Shown: in pieces, positions 53,023 to 61,125 of the stretch | Layout of the letters: each line of letters begins with the position of its first letter | Numbering within the stretch: the first letter of the stretch is position 1 | NCBI RefSeq assembly: GCF_024807945.1 | Contig: NZ_JANUFD010000010.1 | Coordinates: forward strand, 186,001 to 250,000 | Direction: 5' to 3' | Source: Pseudomonas sp. JUb42 | GTDB taxonomy: Bacteria; Pseudomonadota; Gammaproteobacteria; Pseudomonadales; Pseudomonadaceae | DNA: 64,000 bases | The notes under the pieces: generated by a model | Database searches by the model: none | The model's input: the letters and a program-made list of their open reading frames with translations, nothing else | Told to the model about the DNA's origin: nothing | Position numbers and translations under genes: made by a program

Positions 53023-53389
53023 CGGGATTCTGGGATGGCTGATTGTGATCTCGACCATCGTGATAATCCTTGTTTTTTTCGCAATCCTTTACGCCGAGCA
53101 CTACATCCTGCCGAAGGTTGAAGCCCAGTTGAGGAACTGCAAAATCGTGACTGATGCCATAGCGTTCTGGGGAACCACCGGTTTGGCTGGCAGAGGCTAT
53201 CGGTACGCCATGGTCAACTTCGCTCTCACTTCGACAAAAAGCTTGAGCGAAAAAGGCATGGTGGATATCGATGAGGTCAATAGCGTGTCATTGAGCCATC
53301 GACGATGGATCTGCATTCCCATGCATGTGTTTTGCGTGAGCATGGGGACTGCCATGATCTGCCTGGCGCTGTTGGGGAAACTCTGGTGA
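53015..53389 (+). CDS. Small two-helix membrane protein, candidate immunity protein 1
   Basis: 124 residues. Membrane helices at about 5-27 (ILGWLIVISTIVIILVFFAI) and 99-120 (WICIPMHVFCVSMGTAMICLA) enclose a soluble loop of about 70 residues (YRYAMVNFALTSTKSLSEKG). The ATG overlaps the toxin-like gene stop (ATGACTGA arrangement), so translation is coupled. A membrane-bound partner fits immunity against a pore-forming toxin. Family unknown to me. About 86% identical to the next gene. Confidence 0.75.
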   Translation: MTDGILGWLIVISTIVIILVFFAILYAEHYILPKVEAQLRNCKIVTDAIAFWGTTGLAGRGYRYAMVNFALTSTKSLSEKGMVDIDEVNSVSLSHRRWICIPMHVFCVSMGTAMICLALLGKLW

Positions 53390-53451
53390 ACGAGCTGGTC
53401 ATCGAGTTTGACGTGGGAACGCCGTGTTACGAGTTGACCGGCAATGAATGA
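53390..53451 (+). pseudogene. Leftover of a toxin-gene 3' end between the two immunity copies
   Basis: In the frame equivalent to the toxin tail this stretch ends CYELTGNE-stop, against LYELKGND-stop in the intact gene, and the stop overlaps the next ATG by the same offset (five bases). Upstream of that it reads ELVIEFDVGTP, which does not match the intact toxin. The unit duplicated was therefore tail plus immunity gene, and a second toxin C-terminus was probably lost here. Confidence 0.6.
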
Positions 53452-53818
53452 CGGGATTCTGGGGTGGCTGATTGTGATCTCGACCATCGTCATAATCCTT
53501 GATTTTTTCGCAACCCTTTACGTCAAGCTCTACATCCTGCCCAAGGTTGAAGCCCAGCTGAAAAACTGCAAAATCGTGACTGATGCCGTAGCGTTCTGGG
53601 GAACCAGCAGCCTGGCTGGCAAAAGCTATCGATACGCCATGGTCAACTTTGCGCTCACCTCGGCAAAAAGTTTGAGCAAAAAAGGCCTGGTGGATATGGA
53701 TGAGGTCAATAGCGTCTCATTGAGCCATCGACGATGGATCTGCATTCCCATGCACGTGTTTTGCGTGAGCATGGGGACTGCAATGATCAGCCTGGCGCTG
53801 CTGGGAAAACTCTGGTGA
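53444..53818 (+). CDS. Small two-helix membrane protein, candidate immunity protein 2
   Basis: 124 residues, 17 substitutions from copy 1 by direct comparison. The changes cluster in the end of helix 1 (VFFAILYAEHY to DFFATLYVKLY) and in the loop (TTGLAGRGY to SSLAGKSY region), while helix 2 is nearly unchanged. It has no intact toxin gene before it and so looks like an orphan immunity gene with altered specificity. Confidence 0.72.
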   Translation: MNDGILGWLIVISTIVIILDFFATLYVKLYILPKVEAQLKNCKIVTDAVAFWGTSSLAGKSYRYAMVNFALTSAKSLSKKGLVDMDEVNSVSLSHRRWICIPMHVFCVSMGTAMISLALLGKLW

Positions 53819-53848
53819 GCCCGGAGATCGGGGTAAAACTTCCCGACT

Positions 53849-53858
53849 CCCCCCCCCC
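53849..53858 (+). repeat. Poly-C tract (10 C)
   Basis: Ten consecutive C residues 30 bases after the second immunity gene. Long mononucleotide runs are slippage-prone; it lies in non-coding DNA here. Confidence 0.7.
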
Positions 53859-53968
53859 ATAGCCAGACGTATCTCTTTCTTTTGAATGAAATTTCCGAGA
53901 AAATCCAGACCCCTTGTGCCACGGAATTCAGCTCTCTACTCTTGCGCGGTCGCTGCAAAATCAGCGAT

Positions 53969-54176
53969 CAGATTTGGTAGATCTGAGGTTCTATCGGCGC
54001 AAGGCGCCACGTTAAACAGACCGTTTTCGATGGTCTCTGTTTTGGTGGCCGTGCGCATGTCGCCTTCGGGCGAGCCGGGTGCCGATAGCCGGTTCTACCA
54101 ACCTGCGTACGGCCGCCTCCCTGTCGTTGGTAGCGATCGGATGGCGGCTCCATGAGTTCTATCGGAGTTTTATCCA
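53969..54176 (+). ncRNA. Candidate structured leader with two mutually exclusive folds
   Basis: A central strand, GCCGATAG (54081-54088) and CTACCAAC (54095-54102), can pair with an upstream partner, TTGGTAG (53974-53980) and CTATCGGC (53991-53998), or with a downstream partner, GTTGGTAG (54126-54133) and CTATCGG (54159-54165). Both sets are perfect and nested. The downstream copy includes the GG of the Shine-Dalgarno GGAG (54164-54167) of the gene starting at 54177, so one fold would hide the ribosome site and the other free it. Local hairpins are also present: CAGAT/ATCTG (loop TTGGTAG), AGACC/GGTCT and TCGCC-TTCG-GGCGA. I do not recognise a known RNA class. Confidence 0.6.
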
Positions 54177-54395
54177 ATGAAAATCATTACCCCCGACCCA
54201 CCCTTGATCATCGCCCATCCATCGCTCAGCAAGGCCCACGCCATGAACCACGCCTCGGACATGCTGCGCTGTGTCCAGGTCGCCGCCGATGAATTTGGTG
54301 AAAGCCTGGATGGTCCTGCGCGGCAGAAAATGCTCTGCATTCTCCACCAGATAGAGATGATTTCCGCGATGGTGGATCACTCGCTGAGTGTCTGA
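54177..54395 (+). CDS. Small Pseudomonas protein, DUF3077/DUF6124-like
   Basis: 72 residues, no signal peptide. The pattern MLRCVQVAADEFGESLDG followed by ARQKMLCILHQIEMISAMVDHSL resembles DUF3077/DUF6124, short helical proteins found in many copies in Pseudomonas and of unknown function. GGAG stands 9 bases before the ATG, inside the switch-like leader. No operon partner. Confidence 0.75.
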   Translation: MKIITPDPPLIIAHPSLSKAHAMNHASDMLRCVQVAADEFGESLDGPARQKMLCILHQIEMISAMVDHSLSV

Positions 54396-54459
54396 AGCAG
54401 CGCGTATTAGCGGGGATGGCGCCGGGCCCGGCGCCGTCTCACAGCAAACACAAGACTCT

Positions 54460-54549
54460 GTGGGACCGGCTTCAGCCGGGAATGCATTGGCAAGGCCGAT
54501 ACATTTCTATCGCCTGCTCCATTGCCTTCCCGGCTAAAGCCGGTCCCAC
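54460..54549. repeat. REP-type palindromic pair (CCGGCTTTAGCCGG class)
   Basis: GTGGGACCGGCTTCAGCCGG and CCGGCTAAAGCCGGTCCCAC form the ends of a 90-base element between the convergent DUF6124-like and SelT-like genes. Confidence 0.88.
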
Positions 54550-54561
54550 CAAAAACATTTG

Positions 54562-54849
54562 CTATGGCTTGGGTTCGTTATGCCCCAGGTCCCGCTGCGG
54601 GTCGATCAGATCGCGTACGCGCTGCTTGAGCACCTTGGCTTCGGGGAAGCCGCCGTCAGCCTTCCGTTCCCAGATCTGGGTGCCGTCGCAGGTGATGCGG
54701 AAGACGCCGCCGGTAGCCGGCTCCAGGGATACCTTGCCGAGGTCATCGGCGAAGGTGCTCAGCAGTTCCTGCGCCAGCCAGGCCGCTCGCAGCAGCCACT
54801 GGCACTGGGTGCAGTAGGTAATGACGACTTCGGGGCGCGCTGCGGACAT
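54562..54849 (-). CDS. SelT/SelW/SelH-family (Rdx) thioredoxin-like protein
   Basis: 95 residues. YCTQCQWLLRAAWLAQELL carries the C13-x-x-C16 redox pair where animal homologues have a selenocysteine; LEPATGGVFRITCDGTQIWERK is the second family block. Probable cytoplasmic redox protein of unknown partner. The ATG at 54849 follows the fimV-like stop by one base, so the two genes are in one transcript. Confidence 0.88.
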   Translation of the reverse strand: MSAARPEVVITYCTQCQWLLRAAWLAQELLSTFADDLGKVSLEPATGGVFRITCDGTQIWERKADGGFPEAKVLKQRVRDLIDPQRDLGHNEPKP

Positions 54850-54850
54850 A

Positions 54851-57079
54851 TCAATCAAGCCCCTTGAGCATCTCGAAGGCGGCCTGCTGGTGGGCATCGT
54901 CGCCGTTCTCGATCAACTCCTGAAGAATCAGGCGAGCGCTTTCGATATCGCCGTCATCGATCAGCACCTGAGCTTCATTGAGCTTGCTCAGTGGAGCCTC
55001 ATCGAGATCCAGTAGATCGAAATCAGTCGTGTCATCCATAAAGCCATCGAGGAAATCATCGTCCAGAGCATCGCTATCGGCCTGGACGATCGGCTCAGGT
55101 ATCACTTCAGGCTCGGAAAAGTCGTCCTCGGGTTCGGAGAAGTCGCTGAGGAACTGCTCTTCCTGCATCTCGAACACTTCCGGCAGCTGCGTCAGGTTCG
55201 AGGCGAAGCCTGGATCCTCTTCCTCTGGCTGAACCGTCTCCTGCTTACGCGAACGCGGGGTATCAAATGGATCGACCAGATCCCAGTCGGCATCCATGGA
55301 CAGATCATCCAGGTTCAGCTGGAACTCGTCCTCGGCAGGCGCCGGTGGAGCCTTGGCCAGGGTCGGCTTGACCACCGCCGCCGTTACCGCAGCCGCTGCG
55401 ACTGCCGCAACAACCGGCACCACAGGGGCGGCAGGAGCCGGGGGCTCGGCCTTTTTCAGCAGTGGATAACGCCCGCGAATCTCCGCGACCTTCTCAGGAT
55501 CCAGGCCCTGCTCGATGAAATTCTGCTCTTGGGCCGCAAAACCGCTGGCATCACCCTGTTCGGCGAGCAGCTCAAGAATCTTGGCGCGAATATCCATGCG
55601 CTCCGGCTGCTTATCCAGAGCATCGCGCAGAATGCCCAGGGCCTCGGTAAAGCGGCCGTAAGCGATATAGATATTGACCCCGTCAAGGGCATCCGGCGGC
55701 GCACTGGCCGGGCGTGGCGCAGGGGGTGCCTGCGGCCGGATCGGGGCAACAACCGGCGCAACCACGGGGGCGACGGTACGTGGGGCGGAGACACCTGGCA
55801 CGTCGAGAATAACCGGGGTCGGACCGATATCGTCCGGCATTGGCTCGTCGTAATCGTCATCGTCCAGCTCCTTCTGCCGCTTACGGCGCATGGAGTAGAC
55901 CAGGCCCAACAGCAACAGCAGGATCAGCAAGGCGCCCAGCAGGATCGGCTGGCTGATAAAGGAATCATCGACAACGGGGGCTGGCGCAGGCACGACTACC
56001 GGAGCAGGGGTTGCCACTGGCGCGGGAACAGGCGTTGCAACCGGAGTCGGCGCGACAGGTGTCACCGGTGCTACTGCCACCGGCTGAGCAGGTGCACTTT
56101 TGAGCTCGGCCAGCTGGGTTTCCAGGGTGACGATTTCCTTGTCCTTGCCGCTCAATTGCCCCTTGAGATCGTCGACCTCATGGTTCAGCTGCTGATTTTC
56201 CACCGTCGCACCGGCCAGCTGTTGTGCGCTGGTCGGCGCTGCGGCAGGAGTCGTTGGCGAAGCAGCGTTGGCGGGGGCAGTCGCGCCGCTCGCTACAGAA
56301 GCCGCAGCGGTTGGAGTAACCGGGGCAACGCTCGGCAGGACCGCCGCATCTGGCAGCAACAGGTTCTGGCCGACCTTCAGCTCTTTGGTGTTGCCAGCGG
56401 GGAACGCCTGGGGGTTGAGAGCCTTGATGCCGGTAGCCAACTCATCGGCGGACATCTTCGAATCCGTGCCATGCAGGCGCCGGGCAATCGAACCCAGGTT
56501 GTCACCTGCCACCACGACGTAATGCTTGCTCTGCACCGCTGGCGGTGGCGCTACGGGCATGCGCGAGCCGCCGGTCTGGGTGATCGACTCGCGATTACGC
56601 CCCTGAAGCGCCGCACGGCCTGCCGGGGTAGTCGCCGGATCGAGCAGCAAGGTGTACTCATGCAGCAAATCGCCATTAGGGCGTGACAACTGCACAAGGA
56701 AATTCAGGAAAGGTTCGGTAACCGGCTTGCTCGACACCACATGAATGACGCCGTGGTTGCCATGAATGATCGGCGTGAAGCGCAAGTCATTGAGGAAGAA
56801 CACTCGCTCGACACCCGCGCGGGTGAAGGCTTCCGGCGTTGCCAGCTTAGCGATGACATCTTCTTCGTTCAGGCCACCGGTCTCGACCAGATCGATATCC
56901 GCGTCCAGCGGCTGGTTCAGCGCGGAATGCAGGGTGATATCACCCAGTCCCAGGGCAGACGCCATCGCCGGATACAGCATGGAAGCCGAAGCGATGAGCA
57001 ATGCCATCAACCCGCCACGTACACCGGGCATCGTGCGCCGCAGCGCACCCGGCACGACGGCCTCAGAACTCTTCAGCAT
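54851..57079 (-). CDS. FimV-like LysM membrane protein
   Basis: 742 residues. Signal peptide 1-43, then the FimV N-terminal core (LGLGDITLHSALNQPLDADI at 44-63), a LysM peptidoglycan-binding module (186-245, HYVVVAGDNLGSIARRLHG), proline/alanine linkers around a coiled coil (about 300-340), a membrane helix (about 385-405, LLGALLILLLLLGLVYS) followed by RRKRQK, and a long acidic cytoplasmic part with TPR-like repeats and the FimV C-terminal motif (EAQVLIDDGDIESARLILQE). FimV proper organises polar type IV pili and flagella and lies near truA; this gene is next to marR/recQ, so it is a paralogue. AAGGG precedes the ATG. Confidence 0.9.
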   Translation of the reverse strand: MLKSSEAVVPGALRRTMPGVRGGLMALLIASASMLYPAMASALGLGDITLHSALNQPLDADIDLVETGGLNEEDVIAKLATPEAFTRAGVERVFFLNDLRFTPIIHGNHGVIHVVSSKPVTEPFLNFLVQLSRPNGDLLHEYTLLLDPATTPAGRAALQGRNRESITQTGGSRMPVAPPPAVQSKHYVVVAGDNLGSIARRLHGTDSKMSADELATGIKALNPQAFPAGNTKELKVGQNLLLPDAAVLPSVAPVTPTAAASVASGATAPANAASPTTPAAAPTSAQQLAGATVENQQLNHEVDDLKGQLSGKDKEIVTLETQLAELKSAPAQPVAVAPVTPVAPTPVATPVPAPVATPAPVVVPAPAPVVDDSFISQPILLGALLILLLLLGLVYSMRRKRQKELDDDDYDEPMPDDIGPTPVILDVPGVSAPRTVAPVVAPVVAPIRPQAPPAPRPASAPPDALDGVNIYIAYGRFTEALGILRDALDKQPERMDIRAKILELLAEQGDASGFAAQEQNFIEQGLDPEKVAEIRGRYPLLKKAEPPAPAAPVVPVVAAVAAAAVTAAVVKPTLAKAPPAPAEDEFQLNLDDLSMDADWDLVDPFDTPRSRKQETVQPEEEDPGFASNLTQLPEVFEMQEEQFLSDFSEPEDDFSEPEVIPEPIVQADSDALDDDFLDGFMDDTTDFDLLDLDEAPLSKLNEAQVLIDDGDIESARLILQELIENGDDAHQQAAFEMLKGLD

Positions 57080-57241
57080 ACGAACCCTTATGGAAACCAA
57101 AGCAGACTTCTCGGCATATTCAATTTTTCGGACCGCTTCTCTCGGTCCCGGACCAGGGCCTGTACAAAAAGTCGGCGAGCGGCCGCCACGTTCCGTACAG
57201 GGCCTGACAAGTATGATGGCAGATCCGGCAATATGCTCGCG

Positions 57242-57676
57242 CTATGATTTTTCCAGATTGGCCAGGATACGGGTGTGCACGCTCATGCACAGCCGCAGAT
57301 CTTCTTCGCTGATGCCTTCGAACAACTCCACTCGCAGGGCGGTGGCAATGGTCTCGATTTTCTCGATCAGCGGCCGGGCGGTGTCGCAAAGGACAATCTT
57401 CTTCGCCCGACGGTCCTCGAGCACCGCCTGACGCAGGACCAGGCCCTGCGCTTCAAGGCTGTCCAGCAAGCGTGCCAGGGTCGGCCCTTCGACACCGACG
57501 CTCTGCGCCAGCTCGCGCTGGGTCGGCGGCGAGGTGAACCGGGCCAGATGCAGCAGCACCAGCCAGCGGGCCTGGGACAGCCCCAAGTCAGCCAGACGGC
57601 GATCCAGCTCGGCGCGCCAGCCACGGGACATATGGGCCAGCTGCATTCCGAAGCGGTGTTCATTGTTCAAGGGCAT
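57242..57676 (-). CDS. MarR-family transcriptional regulator
   Basis: 144 residues. The winged helix is recognised by LARFTSPPTQRELAQSVGVEGPTLARLLDSLEAQGLVLRQ and the wing by EDRRAKKIVLCDTA. The N- and C-terminal helices form the dimer interface. It is the SlyA/HpcR-like type; its ligand is unknown. The ATG at 57676 is chosen over a TTG two codons upstream. A perfect palindrome lies 19 bases upstream. It is between the fimV-like gene and recQ, as in other Pseudomonas. Confidence 0.92.
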   Translation of the reverse strand: MPLNNEHRFGMQLAHMSRGWRAELDRRLADLGLSQARWLVLLHLARFTSPPTQRELAQSVGVEGPTLARLLDSLEAQGLVLRQAVLEDRRAKKIVLCDTARPLIEKIETIATALRVELFEGISEEDLRLCMSVHTRILANLEKS

Positions 57677-57694
57677 AACCAACTCATGATCGAA

Positions 57695-57707
57695 ACTAAT
57701 TATTAGT
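57695..57707. promoter_or_regulatory. Palindromic operator upstream of the MarR gene
   Basis: ACTAATTATTAGT is a perfect 13-base palindrome, AT-rich like MarR/SlyA sites, between the recQ 3' end and the marR start. It probably serves self-repression. Confidence 0.65.
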
Positions 57708-57744
57708 CAGCTAATCATGGAGCCTGAGGTGAGGCAAGCTCTAT

Positions 57745-59874
<2,130 letters not shown>

Positions 59875-60062
59875 AAAAACCCCAGATTGTCCTGCCAACC
59901 GCATACCGCGACTTGAAGCGCGGCAGTATACCCGACCACCTGCGGCCATTGGGCGGTGCGGACATGAGCGGTCGAAATTAACTGCCACAGGCCTTGGCGC
60001 TGGCATCTGTGGCGCTCAGGGCCTAGAATTCAGCATCGTTTATTACCTCAGGTAACCCCTCA

Positions 60063-60650
60063 ATGTCCTTTGCTGAGCAACTCACCCGCCTGCAAGTCTT
60101 CCTCGATGCCGATGAGCTGCACGATGAAGCGCTGGACTACGTGGCCGCTCATGGCTACCTGACCGCGTTGTCGATCTGCTCCGAATCGGTCCCTGAACGT
60201 GAATGGATCGACGCCCTGTTCGCCGAGCCGCCGCACTACAGCAGTGATGCTCAGCGCGAAGAGATCGAAGCCACCCTGATCCAGTTACAGGCCCATATCG
60301 CCCGCCAGTTGGCCTCGGACGATGAATTCGAACTGCCGTGCGACCTGGATCTAGGCGATGACCCGGATGATTCCGAGCTGCGTGGCTGGTGCATCGGCTT
60401 CATGGAAGGCGTGTTCCTGCGTGAGTCGGTCTGGTTCGAGAATGACGAAGAAGAAGTCAGCGAAATGCTGCTGCCGATCATGGTCGGTTCCGGCCTGTTC
60501 GACGAGCAACCCGAGTTCGCCGACATCGCCGCCGATGCCAATCTGATGGATGACATGATTGTGCAGATCCCGGAAGCCCTGACCGCGCTGTATCTGCTGC
60601 TGCACGCGCCGGACGAAAAACCGGCGATCCTCAAGCCACGCCACCACTGA
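60063..60650 (+). CDS. YecA/UPF0149-family protein
   Basis: 195 residues, very acidic. It has the UPF0149 pattern DEALDYVAAHGYLTALSICSE, PCDLDLGDDPDDSELRGWCIGFMEGVFLRES. The C-terminal SEC-C zinc motif found in E. coli YecA is absent, so this is the YgfB-like short form. YgfB in P. aeruginosa affects beta-lactamase regulation, but direct transfer of function is not justified. Divergent from recQ. Confidence 0.88.
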   Translation: MSFAEQLTRLQVFLDADELHDEALDYVAAHGYLTALSICSESVPEREWIDALFAEPPHYSSDAQREEIEATLIQLQAHIARQLASDDEFELPCDLDLGDDPDDSELRGWCIGFMEGVFLRESVWFENDEEEVSEMLLPIMVGSGLFDEQPEFADIAADANLMDDMIVQIPEALTALYLLLHAPDEKPAILKPRHH

Positions 60651-60671
60651 TCAGGCGCCTGCGCTGATCAG

Positions 60672-61034
60672 ATGCTACGCCTCCTCCTCGCCGGCATTGG
60701 CTGGCTGAGCGTCGCACTGGGTGTCATCGGGATATTTCTCCCGGTGCTGCCCACGACGCCCTTCCTCCTCCTCGCCGCCGCCTGCTTCGCCCGCAGCTCT
60801 CCGCGCTTCTATGCCTGGCTGGTCAATCACCGGTATCTCGGGCCATGGATTCGTGACTATCTGGAAGGCAACGGTATCCCGCTCAAGGGCAAGGTCTACG
60901 CCATTGGCCTGATGTGGCTGAGTATCGGCTTTTCCTGCTACCTGGTGCGCCGTCCGTGGGCCCAAGGGTTCATGCTGACCAGCGCGGTGCTGGTCAGCAT
61001 CTATATTTTGCGGCAGAAGACCCGCAAGGTCTGA
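60672..61034 (+). CDS. DUF454 (YbaN-like) membrane protein
   Basis: 120 residues. LLLAGIGWLSVALGVIGIFLPVLPTTPFLLLAAACFARSSPRFYAWLVNH is the family signature with the L-P-T-T-P-F-L-L core; about three membrane helices. Unknown function. It begins 21 bases after the YecA-type gene. Confidence 0.9.
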   Translation: MLRLLLAGIGWLSVALGVIGIFLPVLPTTPFLLLAAACFARSSPRFYAWLVNHRYLGPWIRDYLEGNGIPLKGKVYAIGLMWLSIGFSCYLVRRPWAQGFMLTSAVLVSIYILRQKTRKV

Positions 61035-61044
61035 GACGTCCCTG

Positions 61045-61104
61045 TGGGAGCAGGCTTGCCTGCGAGGGGCCACACATAGCCTTCGCAGGCAAGCCTGCTC
61101 CCAC
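61045..61104. repeat. REP-type palindromic pair at convergent gene ends
   Basis: GTGGGAGCAGGCTTGCCTGCG and CGCAGGCAAGCCTGCTCCCAC are perfect 21-bp inverse copies with a short centre, giving one long hairpin between the DUF454 and RND genes. It may end both transcripts. Confidence 0.9.
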
Positions 61105-61125
61105 AAATAAAGCGGCGCCTTTGTA

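Noticed and set aside
53886..54155. An 89-codon plus-strand frame running through the leader of the DUF6124-like gene
   Set aside because: No ribosome site, and the same bases form the paired elements of the leader. Similar frames are probably over-annotated elsewhere. A short leader peptide role cannot be ruled out but has no support.
54416..54817. 133-codon plus-strand frame over the REP pair and SelT-like gene
   Set aside because: Antisense to a recognised gene and built partly from a REP element.
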